Positions 39,601 to 51,776 of a stretch of DNA of 64,000 nt are shown piece by piece. The stretch is from Dipylidium caninum (taxonomy: Eukaryota > Platyhelminthes > Cestoda > Cyclophyllidea > Dipylidiidae). The stretch lies in NCBI GenBank assembly GCA_017562135.1, contig QEYB01000311.1:1-64000 (forward strand), given 5' to 3'. The notes under the pieces were generated by a model that did not search any database, had not been told where the DNA came from, and saw only the letters and a list, made by a program, of their open reading frames with translations. How positions within the stretch are numbered: the first letter of the stretch is position 1; every line of letters begins with the position of its first letter. Both the position numbers and the translations under genes were made by a program.

Positions 39601-40955
39601 AAAATAACCGAGAAAACCGGCATTGCACTGCGAAGTCCTTTGGTCTCATTCGGTTTGTCATTCCTTTGTCACATTCTAACCCGGAGGGAGAAATAAAAGA
39701 AGAGTATACGAGGCTGACATGAGATCTACACCGATCCTGTTACCAAATAATGGGGGACAGGAGGCGTGGATGGGTACACGATCCCTCTCAACATCTCGTC
39801 AATGCGTAAATACTCAAGACGAGGAAGAGGGACGCATTAATACATATGACGACAAATGATCGTCAAGTGACTTCGAATGGTTACAGTGAGGGATGAGGTG
39901 TGCGAGGGAGAATGAGAGGAAGGGAGGAAGGGAGAAAGAGAGAGGCGATGCGAGAAGGGAGGTAAAGGGAGAGTAATTAGGGGAACAAGCTTTTTCCTCT
40001 CTCACGAATTATCTTTCCCTGCAGTTGACGAAGTGAGGGAGAAATGGAAGCACCCGTCTTTCCAGTAAATTAGTTGCCGCGGTGAAATGGTCAGTGTTTT
40101 GTCTGTCGCTTGTCAGGTTTGCACAAAAGGCGCAATACGAGTTACACACGCTTGGAATGAGATAAATAGTGGTGGTAACTTAGCAGACCCTAGGACTGTA
40201 CGAAGGTCAGTGGTGTGGAAGTAGGTTATACGCCTGGCCTATTTGGTTTGTAGCCTTTGGCTTTAGATAATCTGCAACGCTATCTACTCTCCACAGTGCT
40301 TTCGTGATATCACCTAGCGTTTTTTTTGCTGAAGTGTTGAGGTAAAGAGTTATCGAACTGGATATCTTCCCTTTGTGTTTTTTTAGTTTTTTCACCGCAT
40401 CCTGGTTATACTTACGGCACTTGCGGTTATCGGTCTGCTAGTCGGATGAGCTATGGCGCGCGCTCGTCCAGCGTTATGGGAGCTCTTAAGAACGGATACG
40501 TTGGGGCAAATAGTGCTATTAACGCTTCTCGCGCCTTTATTCATGATCCCCACAACAACGGCGACAACTGTTCTTGCTATGTGGAAGAACAACAGCAACC
40601 CATACAATCACCCAGTGCTTACGGCGAAAATATAGAAACTGGAAGTCAATTCGGCGTCCAACGTAGCCCTCTTGGAGGCTATCGCACGCTCCATCTCTCC
40701 CCCACACCTCAACGTTATGCTCCTGGGGTTGGAGAATCCACAATTTCGGCATCTATTAGCTCTCTACCCCGTTCCAGAGCCCCCAGCCGTTCCACGGTTA
40801 CCTTTCAATCACCAAGTATTCAACAACAGCCAATTAAATTGGATCTTCGGGGACCCATTGAGGCGGACGGTGGAGAGGCTGCATTTTCTACCCTTCCTCC
40901 CCGACCAATGCCTCGCGCCGTCGGAAATTCGGAAAATAACGACGTGGGTGATTAA
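24670..40955 (+). CDS. Protocadherin, seven cadherin repeats, six exons, 1275 residues
   Basis: This is a calcium-dependent cell-surface adhesion protein. Exons: 24670-26283, 30705-30974, 32244-32648, 33721-34524, 37111-37276, 40387-40955. All borders are GT..AG and all phases agree, for 1275 codons plus stop. The chosen ATG opens a clear signal peptide (MLESLIVLSLLLTAVHVSG). Cadherin repeats end at DVNDNMPVF, DVNDNLPQF, DVNDNRPII, DVNEYPPEF, DENDNSPVF and DENDNAPVW; a seventh, membrane-proximal repeat lacks the final DxNDN. The first repeat has a CX5C loop (CQGHKQC), typical of protocadherin EC1. One membrane span (about VTIILVMIAVTAIISLLLII) is followed by RRK and a tail of about 400 residues containing SGDSGRGPSED. 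There are no EGF or laminin-G domains, so it is not of the Fat, Flamingo or classical type. Seven repeats resemble delta-1 protocadherins. Introns range from 1.1 to 4.4 kb. The last exon is flanked by an inverted repeat. Confidence 0.95.
26284..30704 (+). other. Protocadherin intron 1, 4.4 kb, no other gene seen
   Basis: Bounded by donor GTGAGG after exon 1 and by acceptor ATCCATCAG before exon 2. AT-rich with short random frames and a run of ten C at about 30652-30661. I see no nested gene and no recognisable transposon protein. Confidence 0.6.
34522..34563 (+). other. Possible alternative short C-terminus of the protocadherin
   Basis: If the exon 4 donor (GTAGGT at 34525) is not used, the frame runs on for a further 12 codons (VGETSSLQYSRA) to a TAA at 34561-34563. 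The product keeps the membrane span and about 110 tail residues but loses the two downstream tail exons. No strong polyadenylation signal is visible close by, so this isoform is speculative. Confidence 0.3.
37277..39301 (+). other. Protocadherin last intron, left part
   Basis: Begins with donor GTGAGT after exon 5. It is AT-rich, with no coding sequence supported on either strand. The remainder of this intron, from 39302, is mostly the left arm of the inverted repeat. Confidence 0.55.
39302..40199 (+). repeat. Left arm of a 0.9-kb inverted repeat, inside the protocadherin last intron
   Basis: Reads 5' to 3' as the reverse complement of 43815-42941. The shared outer boundary is CCTATCCACCACT and the shared inner boundary AGGACTGT. 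Agreement is very high, and about 165 bases (39536-39700) are almost identical in both arms. Differences are scattered substitutions, small indels in the GGGAGGAAGGGAG tract, and some 25 bases near 39390-39415 missing from the right arm. The arm ends only 188 nt before the last protocadherin exon. No transposase is encoded. Confidence 0.95.
40387..40955 (+). CDS. Protocadherin terminal exon, most of the cytoplasmic tail
   Basis: The acceptor TTTTTTAG at 40379-40386 is followed by two bases that complete the codon left by exon 5 (phase 1). The exon then reads FSPHPGYTYGTCGYRSASRM and continues as a Ser/Pro/Tyr/Gln-rich disordered tail to TAA at 40953-40955. Tail features are several SPxx and RSPLGGY-like motifs, a QQQP run and a PPRPMP proline stretch of the kind bound by SH3 or WW domains. 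Phase agreement shows the exon is native to the gene and was not carried in by the surrounding repeat. Confidence 0.88.
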
Positions 40956-42940
40956 TGATCTATGCAGAATGGTTTTTCTTGTCGAGCGTCGAAGCTCAAT
41001 TTCCCTCTTTCCTCTCTCTTCCACACGTGAATGCGCCTAAAGTCTTCCTTTTCTAATGCCCAATCAATGACGGATAAATCGAGTGTACTCTCTTACTACT
41101 CCCCCCCTCTCCCCCCCACGTTGCTTACCCTTACCTTTTTGGGTGTAAGTTGCTTCCTCCGGTTTGTATTACTTGAAACTCCTTCCAAAACTGATGCTGC
41201 AATATATAGAACAAGGAGATGAGATTTAACACTGTATTATAAATATACATGCATATAGTACTAGGTTATTTTGACATATTTTCCCTCGTACTGCTGAGTT
41301 ATGCTTACAGTGTGACAAGAGTAGACAGAGGGCGAAGAAGTGTCCTGACTCATCGGTTCAATGTGTCAAATGGTGGACAGTTGCAATGTGGGAATATGAC
41401 CAAATGTTTTCATGAAAAGGGCTCTTATAAAGCGGCGAACGTTCATTCACGGTTAAGCAAGGTTTACTACAACTCAATGCTATGATGCTGGTCGAATCGC
41501 TTCATCGAGACTGTTAATATGTTGAATACGCCTCCAAAAGATAGATTCTTTAGAATATTTAGAATGGGGTTCATACTCTGGATCGTCTAAAGTCAAAGCT
41601 ACCACAATGCAGTGGTGTGATTGAAAGTGTTTACATAAAGGGGAGAAATAATTTGCATGGGCGCAGTGTGTAGATATGAACCACCGCTTGGCTATCAAGG
41701 GTCTAGGTCGAGACTGCAACAGTTACCAACCGTAGCATCTCACTGAGTGCAATACCCACATTTCTAATACCTATAGGTGTTAAACGGAAAAGTTGCCACT
41801 CTAGTCTTGTGTGATTCGTGCAAACTGGGCCTCTGTTAATTTCCACAAGTTGAAAGTACAATCCTTCTCACTGTCTTAAAGCATTAATTACGCATGTCGA
41901 TTACATAAGTCGCTATTTGCGAAATCGCATCAGCCAGTGAGAGGCGAGGCGGGTTCTCCCTTTGGGGACCTTTAACCCTCAGAAGGACTGAAGGTGTGAC
42001 AGAAAGTAGAAATCATGTAGCGGTTCCTACTAGTCCTCTACTTGCCCAATAGGAAAGCTAGTTTCTGCGTTCACATTTTCAAAGTACATTAACCCTGGTA
42101 AATTGCTCGTCTGTCTTTAGCTACCACTGAACGAGATTGAAATTGATGGCCTATTAATGAAGAAGTTCTGTGTATAAGCAAACAAGATAATTTTACCATT
42201 CTTGTTCAACAATGGGGAGAGCATTACTTTACATTTCGTCCCTTGTTTTGCCTTGGCAACGCTGTTGTCCCCGCACATGGGTCACTGTATTGATTTTGTC
42301 ACTACTGGTAAAGGGAAATCGATTTGTACTAGTTTCTGCCCTCAACAGCTTGCATTTTTCAATTACTAACCGGCGGTATTGAGTTTAGTGAGCGCTTTCG
42401 AGGGTAGAGAAAAACACTCCTATTTTTTATCCGCATGTTCGGGTTTGCAGCTTGGCTGTCGCATGTGGAAATGTCGAAAGTCTTTGAGGAGTGTGTGCGC
42501 CAAAACCGAGCAGTTATATTGCCAGACGTCATTATCAGTTAAGCAACTGATACGTGTTGGCGATTTAAGACAAAACGAGTTATGTGCATGAACCACGGTT
42601 ACTATGTCCTCTGTATCTGTTTGGTGGTAAAGATCTCGGTTCCAACATTGGAGAGACTGAAATTGTTGACCAAAACCTTAACGAAACATTCCAAAGTCAT
42701 AAATTGCAGGCGTAAGAAGAATAGTCCGCATTGCCTAAAAGGAGAATTGCTAGCGAAATGGGTCTTGTAGATCAGTCTTAGAGATGTGTACTTAACCAGT
42801 CTATTAACAACCATAAGTTGAGTTAACGTACGTCTTGGAAGTATGCGATTGACTAATAGTAAGGATAGAGCTTCCTTGACTTGAGTATCCTGGTTGTACA
42901 TTTTGTCCATTTTACTTGCTATCAAGACATTGGCTTTCAA
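40956..42940. other. Protocadherin 3' UTR and spacer between the repeat arms
   Basis: Sequence from the stop codon to the right repeat arm. It has a C-rich run around 41100-41118 and otherwise AT-rich DNA. Several frames of 60-110 codons occur without family resemblance. No clear AATAAA lies close to the stop, so the extent of the 3' UTR cannot be set from sequence. Confidence 0.45.
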
Positions 42941-43815
42941 ACAGTCCTGGGTCTGCTAAGTTACCACCACTATTTATCTCATTCCAAGCGTGTGTAACTC
43001 GTATTGCGCCTTTTGTGCAAACCTGACAAGCGACAGACAAAACACTGACCATTTCACCGCGGCAACTAATTTACTGGAAAGACGGGTGCTTCCATTTTCT
43101 CCCTCACTTCGTCAACTGCAGGGAGAGAATTCGTGAGAGAGGAAAAAGCTTGTTCCCCTAATTACTCTCCCTTTACCTCCCTTCTCGCATCACCTCTCTC
43201 TTCCTCCCTTCCTCTCATTCGCCTCGCACACCTCTTCCCTCACTGCAACCATTCGGAGTCACTTGACGATCATTTTGCCGTCGTATGCATTGATGCGTGC
43301 CTCTTTCCTCGCCTTGGAATATTTACGCATTGACGAGAAGATGTTGAGAGGGATCCTGTACCCATCCACGCCTCCCGTCCCCCATTATTTGGTAACAGGA
43401 TCGGTGTAGATCACATGTCAGCCTCGCATACTCTTCTTTTTATTTCTCCCTCCGGGTTAGAATGTGACAAAGGAATGACAAACCGAATGAGACCAAAGGA
43501 CTTCGCAGTGCAATGCCGGTTTTCTCGGTTATTTTGACCATTGGAAAGACTTCCTATTGTGAGGACAATTGTGTCCTTCATTAATCGCTCGGTCAGTGTC
43601 ATATAAGACTACGTGGTCTATGATGACTAAGGTGTCTCTGTCGAATATCTTGGTGAGCTGTGAAAAGAATGACAAGTTGCGTCTACAGCACCGAAATTCT
43701 CATCTACTTGAGGAGCGCACTTCCACCTCCATATCTAACAGATTAATTCACCGAGGTTATTGGAAGTTGCGGTTGAAATCCAGGGAACCTGGCAAGACCC
43801 ATAGTGGTGGATAGG
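42941..43815 (-). repeat. Right arm of the 0.9-kb inverted repeat, downstream of protocadherin
   Basis: The opposite-orientation copy of 39302-40199. Within it the segment 42948-43801 starts TGGGTCTGC and ends GCAAGACCCA, giving short inverted termini of the TG..CA type. The flanking bases (ACAGTCC outside one end, TAGTGGTGGATAGG outside the other) are also shared with the left arm, so the homology is a little longer than these termini. No direct target-site duplication was found. Confidence 0.95.
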
Positions 43816-46800
43816 TGAGACTAGAAGATCTTACAAAAGTAGTAACTGGATTCACACAATAACCTGTTTGTGCGATCTTACCTTTATACCTATTCACTCA
43901 CTCATTAATTCATCTCTAACTTCCTCTTCACTTTGTTCTTTCCATATCCATTCTCTTATTCTATTGATCAGTCAATTTTCCATTTCATTCTGTACAGTTA
44001 TCTCACATATATATGTGAGGATTAGCATTCTCTTGCAGATAATCTGAATAATAGGAAACTAAAGTCATCTTTCAATGATTTCGCTAATTTTTCATAATTT
44101 GTCCACTTGTCGTTACCCTCCGGATAGGCAAACCAAGTGAACAAATCATGGAAATATGCCTTGTAAAGTATGGGTTACTTAACTCTCCGTCCAACAAGGT
44201 TACCACAGAATTCGGGAAATAACAGTCTAGGGGTCGCAATAATTTCGATTTCTAAAATTTGCAATTAAGTGCAAAGCAACCTCTACTCATTCAATTTTAC
44301 GCTTTTAGGATGATTACGTTTGAGTATACATATATTAATCGCATACTCTACAGTTCGATGAGAATTGCGAAACACAATGTGCCAAACAATGTAATATCTT
44401 GATGTATACTTATTTATTTGTTTTCTTGAATCATAAACCACTTTTATACCTAGTGCGCCTGGATTTCATTCTTAGTTTGATCTATATTCCATCGACAGCT
44501 TTATAAATACTTCATGCCTAACCACTGAACAACTGTTCTTTCAAAATAGACTGAAGACAATTCCGGGAGCATAATAATAAACGGTGCCGGAAAAACTGGT
44601 GATTTTCACTAATTTTGTACATGGTTCACGGAATATCATTTAGACAGCAAATGGGATCCGTCCTCTACGTCTATCACCCAACTTCGAGGTTAACAAATTA
44701 GCAATAATTGCACTATTTATTTTGTCGTTAATATTTGAGTAGACGTCGAATTCTAATAAGTTGCGACAATAAGCTGACATGACTATATTTTCGGGTTATT
44801 TCATTTGCCTTTGTTAGCCTAATTACCTAACCATAAACTATTAGACCAAAGGGAGGGACCGAATGGGACGACATTATTGAAGCTTGTCAAATGAAAATGA
44901 GGTTAGTTTGTTTCAGCAACTTTAAAACAAAGACGGAAAGCTGCGCCACTGTCTTGTTTAATCTATTGCAAAGTCTTGTCACTGTGTCGAATCTCCACTC
45001 AGAGGGCATTAGACGCAACGACAAAATACGATGGTGAATACACACTAATGTGCAGGTTCCGTCCCCACCTAAAGGGGTATTTTGAGTAAATGAGCCAAAG
45101 CGGTTAATAAGTATAGCTCAAAAAATAGTGGAGGTGACAAAAGAATTTTAGATGATATTTAAAGGTTAAGAAGTACAAACTGCGTAATTTCCATTCATTC
45201 CTTTATAAATCTAGTATATACCTATTTTGTAGGTGTGTTGATTGCATGACCCGAAATAATTGAAAAAAAGAGTACGCGTACACGCGGTACCAAATTTCCC
45301 ATTCTGGAGAGAGGAAAAAGGGAACAATTTTATCTCTAGGAAACAATAAACCCGACTGTTTTGGCCGTTAGGAGAGAGTCTACAAAAAGCACTTCTGACA
45401 AGTGGTAAAACGCAAACATGAAAAGAATAGCGTCTAAGTTCTACGACTTCTTCCAAGCTATGTGAAAGTTCCCCTTAAAATGCATGTTATTAAGACTTTC
45501 CCTATTGTCTTGACATTACGGTCACTAAGGGTGTGTACGGGAGGGAGGTGGACAATCCAAACCCATGCTTGGTGTTCCCATATTCGTTTGATTTGATTGC
45601 TGTCGTAAATATTCTTAACCCTTTAACTAACCTTCACCCGTTAAAAGCGTTCTTTATATCCCTTGATGAGCTAACCCCAGCGGATAGGATTTTGTGAAGT
45701 CCAACTTGGTCCTCTTTCCCCAGCATGGATCGGGTAAGCGACATTTAACATCATCCTTTTATGGTACTAGGCTAGGGTAAAAACAGGGCACAACGTTTGG
45801 TAGCGAAACAAAATCTCTTCTCTGTAGCAATCTACTTTATCCACATTTGGTTTCTCTTTCTCTCAAATTACCAAATCAAGATGTTGTTGTGAAGATATAA
45901 AACTCTAAATTAGGCAGGGGTTGAGGACTAAATATAGCGCCAATAGGAAAGAACCTGGTGCGAAGACGAGTGCCCCACTTATATTGTCATTTTCCGGCGC
46001 ATATTAAATGGAAAGTTAGGGTTTTCGCTAATTCCCTGCTTTTCTCGCCTAATTACCCGGGAGATAGGTGAGCAAAAAGGTCTTGCACGCTGACCATTTA
46101 TTGTAAATATCGATGGTGCTATGGTACTTTTGGCAATTTCGCTTACATGTTGACCAGCATAAGTTCAATCGGTTATTTTTTTGAAGCCTTGGGAAACTTG
46201 TCAACTTTTAACTATTAACCACATTTCAACAGTTTATTTATTGTTTTAAATGCTGTACCACATAAAATGTGAAATTTGACCGCCTACAAGCTTTTTTATT
46301 TCCAGGTCAATTTTTTTCGAGTGGCGTAACCATGAAGAGAGGAAAAGGTTTTAAAAATGCAAATTTCTCCATTGAAATTGTAATGTAATTAGGTGTTGTC
46401 GTCCTCTCTTCTCTCCATTCGACAAGCAAAATGCAAATTATTTTGAGATTGAATTTAAATTAATTAATTAATTAATTATTAATAGCGAATGCTTAAAGGC
46501 AAATTGGTTCCTGCAATAATACAGTCACTTTCACCCCTAGTAAACAGCGTGACGCCTGAAATCGTCAAAATAAAAGGAAAGTGCATAACTTCTGACTGAA
46601 GCGGCTTTGTTCACTGGCCGGAAACTCCGCGCGTCTTATTTCCCTTAATTCCCTTTTCGAAAGTAGGGCAAAGTTGACGTTTCAACAGATTGCTTTGATT
46701 CACTGTGGCCATGAAATTAATTAGCCTGAGCTGCCGCCATTTTAGACAGCATGCTGGTCGTTGCTCCGCCTGTCTTCCGGAAGCAAAAATCCCGAACACC

Positions 46801-49800
46801 CAATTTTTTATCATTTAGGTTATAATGGTTCACTTTGGTGTTTTTAAGGTAAGGACGACGAAAGTGGCTACTCTCTTAGAACGAGAAGTAGGAAATTATT
46901 AAAAATTAGTCAAATCGCTCTTTGAGAAGGGATACACATCCGGTTTGAAAATGAGGTCTTGAAAAAGAAAATAGTCGTTTCAACAAAACTTGGTGATCAT
47001 TATAAAGTTCTAAAAAAACACTAAGTTTCTAGCATTTTACACTCGGTTTCAGAAGTATTTTACATTAAAAAGGACAAAACGAAAAAGGACAACGAAATGA
47101 ATGGCCCTGTTCACACAGGAAGTTCTCATCGGTTTTATTGATGGCCAATCAAAAGTGAGTTTAAAAGCCAAAAGCGATGGGATTTTTAATGTAGTTATAG
47201 TAAATTTAGGAAGTGGAGTGTATTTACACTGTTCTAATATCCAGACTCTACATTTTGTAAGGTGACAATCAGGGCAGGTAATCTTCCCCACCTTATAATT
47301 AGAGTTAAATGAGGATCGGAGAAAATGGGTTTTTTGGCACTATGAGTAAGTATAGTGAAGAGTACGACCGTTGTAATACTGGCATAGTGAATCCCGAATA
47401 ATGGCGAAGTTAAAGACAAAGTTTAATCACAGTCATAAAATTTGTGCAGTAAAAAGGCTTAGGTAAACCGTCTCCGCCCGTCCTTGAATTTCATTATACG
47501 GGTATTGTATTTGCGAATTTCCTTAAAAGCCCCAACTTGCCAAGTGGATGACCTGACATGTCGCGAACAGTCTTTGAAAATCCTTGAGTGTATGGACAAC
47601 TAAGATCGTCGCCATATTTAACGATTGAATGCTTCACAGAAATTTGATCACCAGAGTTAAAGTTCCATAATCTAACAGTTCGCGTAGGATAGCTTTCGGG
47701 AAATTTAAATGTTGAGGCCAAACTTATATCAGAGGCCGAGATTAAACGGAAAGCTCTATATAGCCATGGGGTTGAAGATAGAGCTTCATTATCAGATTTC
47801 ACTTTTATTTAAATGCGATTCTAACTACTATGATGATAATTTACATAATAGCGTGTCTAGTTTGCCATGCATGTTGCCAAAGAGAGGAGCGGACTGCGGA
47901 CGTTATGATCACTTTAACCACCCATCGAATCTCCAACAACAGATTTACGTAACACTTATGACATTCAGCCCCTTAATCACTGACCAATCGTGTCTAGCTT
48001 GTAGTAAGTCTGTTCCGGATGCTAAAACCACTAATAGAAGACGGAAAGAGGAAAGGAGTGGGGTGATGATGGCGATTACCGAAACAGTTGTTAGCGAAAC
48101 ACCATCCGAATGTGCTGCCGCAGTTGCTCTGTTTCAAAGTCGTCCAAGCGACATGTTACGTTCGCTATCACACACTCCCATAGGCAGACAGTGAAGCACA
48201 CAAGAAACAGCCCATGCGCATATACACACAACAGGTCTAGCACACATTTCATGGGTTTTGACCATTTGACAACCAAATTACCTCTTGCAGTAACAGTGGC
48301 GGTGGCGACGGTGGTGGTGATGAAGCTAGTGGGTGGTTAAGAGACGTTAACACACTTTGCCTTCAGTTTAGAAATATTTTTTTGACAGAAGTAACTTGAT
48401 ACTAAGTAAATGTTTCCCATCTCTGAAAGATATCAGCGAAAAAAGATATACTTTTCAGAATAATGGCTAGGATTTTACGAATTCAATACTTCTTGTTTCC
48501 ACTTCGAATGAGGAAGAAGAAAGTACTACTTACGGCGGAGAAAAGGGGATCGTTTAACACGGTCAGCCGTAAAGATATCTTTGGATGGGTGTTACAACGT
48601 ATAGCCGAGGTAACAAGTTTATCATTTGAGAAGATTACCGGGACGTACAAGTTACTCGGCCGGAAATAGAGATTTAGCCAAAGAAGCAAGAAAATAGGAA
48701 GGAACAATAAGAGCGTAGAGGTGGGTGTTTGCGGTGCCTTTTTGCCGCCATAGATGGGCAGGACGAGGAAATGAATGTAGCAACTTTAATGTCATTCTTG
48801 TATTCGCCAAAGGACACCAGATTTACCGCCTTTTTTGGCTTCGGCTTAAGTTTGTCATTTGCGTGATCAAATAGCAGACATTGCATGCAAATGAACATTT
48901 AACTCGGTTAATTATTTATCATTAATGGGACTATGATGAATTGTAATGACTCATTTAACGAGTTAAAAGTTTCCTTGCGGTAGTTTTGCCTCTTAAAACC
49001 GGTGCCGCCCTCTGAAAAGATGACAGCTAAAATTTGATTAACTTATTCGAACTTGTTCACTTCTTAAGAGATCAGCCAATTCAGTGGACCTTTGAGCCAT
49101 TACAACCCGCAAAAATATTTTCTTGACTTTCGGAACTTTATCGTTCGCGCCTATATTCAAGTAATTTTAGGTAAAAATTATCCACTGTATACGTGTTCCC
49201 CATATCAGTGACAAGAAAAGCACACCAAAGTGTTCGTGTCACCGGAATTCCTTTTTGATATATCGGTCGCGTTCTTGCTCATATCGAAAGGCTAGAGACT
49301 ATTTTTACCTAGTTTGACATTCAAGAAGACATCCTCGTATCGGCTTTTGTAATGTGGGGGGAAAGAATGTAGAATATTCTCTTTTATAATACTCGTAGCT
49401 ATCATGTGCTTTCTTGGAACAAAATAATTGTTTACTAGCTCATTGCATAACGAACATTTAAAATTACACTGATGGATTTTGAAAGAGCTATACCGTGCGA
49501 AATGAATAAGTTGTTCCAGGCACTCTCTTTTCTTTCAGTATGTTTTCTCCTAAGCCATGCTAGTAGAGAACAACAAAAAATGAATTCGTTCCGATAATTC
49601 TAAAGCTAAGATGGTTTATCGGTGTGGTTTTTTGACTGCCAGGGTGTGCCTATGCCCGCTGCTTTGTCGCCCAGTGCCAATCACGTGAGGTGTTCAACTT
49701 CCTCCTCTCCCTACTTGAGTGACATCGCGTTCTGCTGCATTGGAAATAATTATCAGAGGAAATAGACCTAAGTGCAACGTTATCCCTACATTTTCCTTTT

Positions 49801-51776
49801 CACCAGTGCATAAACTCCGCCATTACCACGTACTTTGTAATTTCTTCACCTGTCAGTCGTGAACGTTTGAGACTAAGGCTGACGAATAGCATGTTATATA
49901 ACAACGGTAGGGGATATTTGTTTTATTAATTTTTATTGATCTGAATTACATCTTCAAGAGACGTCGGTCATCCGTGGTCATTAGCAACTCTTGCAGGCTG
50001 CCAACCAAAGAGAGGAACAAATCGCCTCAAAAAGCAATTGTCTTCCGGTGGGTTCTTACCAGTTTAATTGTTTGAAAAATGAAAAGAGGCACCACCATTT
50101 CTCCTTCATAAGAGAAATACACAAAGTCTCAGTCATAAATCACTTACGCGCACTGAGGATTGTCTGGATGTCTTTTGTTATACTGAATAAGTCTTCTATA
50201 TTAATCTTTAATAACTTTCCCCACTGTGAAGATCCGTACGCATATAAATATACAGTCTTCTCAGTTAAATTGATCACAGATAAATGCTGAGTAGTTTAGG
50301 GACAAGTAAAACATTGTGATCAACTGAGACTACTACTTTTACTTTCCCGAGGTCGGTAAACCTTTTTGGTGTCTATACGTTACCAAAAGCACCCACTGTT
50401 GTTTGGCTGCTATTGTGAACAGTGTGAAAGCACTTGCATTGTAGGAATAGTAAGCATATTTAATCGCGCTACATGTATATGCGGAACCAAGTCCTTAGTT
50501 GAAAGTCAGAAACTTTGACCTTAACTCTGACTGTTTTAACTATTAGAATCGGAGTCATTTGAAGTGAAAAAACGCGCTCTTGTCCTTCATGGCTAATGTG
50601 TGTCATGGGTACGGGTCCTAACGTCACTAGTAAATGAGGGGTTCCATCATTGTTGATATTCGTCCGGATAATCAGTGTGGATGCAAATGAGTATAGTGAA
50701 TAGCTGGATATCTGGTCAACGATAGAATAGGAAGAAAACTTTCTTTTCAAGTAGCTACTTTACATACTACAATTTATCAATCAGGAATACTTTTGCAAAG
50801 AAGGAAGAACCATTTTATGTAGACACCCATCATTGCTCGCTTGTTAGCGGATGGCTGTTCTTCAGTATCTTCAGTACTTTCAAATAAAACAGACGAAAGC
50901 AGTGCTGGATATAGATTATATGACCGACTACACCTGCCGATGTATGCAAGCATTAGGTATAGTGCAGGGATGTTGAAAGATAAAAAATTTTCGCGGCCTA
51001 ATGCTAGAGAAACACTTATGTGGATATAGCATAACTTACCGGAGTATTGGTATCGTTAGTATTCTTGCTGCCTTTCTGTATGTTCAGTACTTTGTTTACA
51101 CAAAAATAGCTGCACGTCCCATGAAAATTCCTCCTGAATCTCTACACATGGATGCGCCACTTATGTCGATATGAAGAATCAAGGTCAAATACACATTTTT
51201 CAAAGTAACGCAAATGAGTTCTAGAGCTGTGGGTTTGGACGAGGCACATGATAGGCAAAAATAACCTCACCATCATGGTAACGTTATCACGAGTTCGGCG
51301 AGATCCGAGGTACAACTCTAACCTGTCTCCTTAAAAAGGTAAAGTTTGGACCCCTCTAAAGGTGGAAATAGTTTTTTTATTCCAAAACTAAATATAAGTA
51401 AGCGGACATTATCTATTTGGGGTTAGCGTCATGAAAACAAGTTAACAATGATTTTACCTTCACCGTCAATCACAGATTTTCCTACTCGTTGCGTTGAGAC
51501 GGTCTGGCAGCCACTGCCTACTGACAACCCATTAGTAAAAATAAAACAAGGTTTAAAAAATGATGAAAACATATTTACAAGCAAATGGGAGAAGGAATAG
51601 GTAACGATAGAAGGCATTAAAGTGAATGCCCAAGGTGAAGGAGGCGAGAGGGAGGTGATTTAAGTAGGTTCAATCGGCATTCGTCTGTCGAAGAAATGGA
51701 AGAGGGAAGAAGGGACACTGAGAATCAACAGCATATCTATTACGCAGGTGAAAGACAAGAGACACATACAGCGATA
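43816..51776. other. Gene-poor intergenic region, 8 kb
   Basis: I see no exon I can support here. A perfect 18-bp palindrome lies at 44002-44019 just outside the repeat arm, and an (ATTA)n tract at about 46459-46484. Frames of 100 codons on minus at 47494-47802 and 161 codons on plus at 47709-48194 overlap on opposite strands and lack splice context. Possible AATAAA for the teneurin transcript reads on minus at 51376-51381, about 400 nt beyond its stop. Confidence 0.45.
44002..44019. repeat. Perfect 18-bp palindrome
   Basis: CTCACATATATATGTGAG is its own reverse complement. It lies about 190 bases beyond the right arm of the inverted repeat. It may be chance in AT-rich DNA or a footprint of rearrangement. 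Confidence 0.8.

Noticed and set aside
40200..42940. The whole 39302-43815 interval as one transposon with long terminal inverted repeats
   Set aside because: The interior contains a host protocadherin exon in matching phase and no transposase, so a single mobile unit is unlikely unless it captured nothing but host DNA.
47494..48194. Opposite open frames of 102 (minus) and 161 (plus) codons, the minus one with a WD40-like TRTVRLWNFNSGD
   Set aside because: A single WD-like motif with no neighbouring repeats and no splice sites; the plus frame has no recognisable content. Chance is the simpler explanation.
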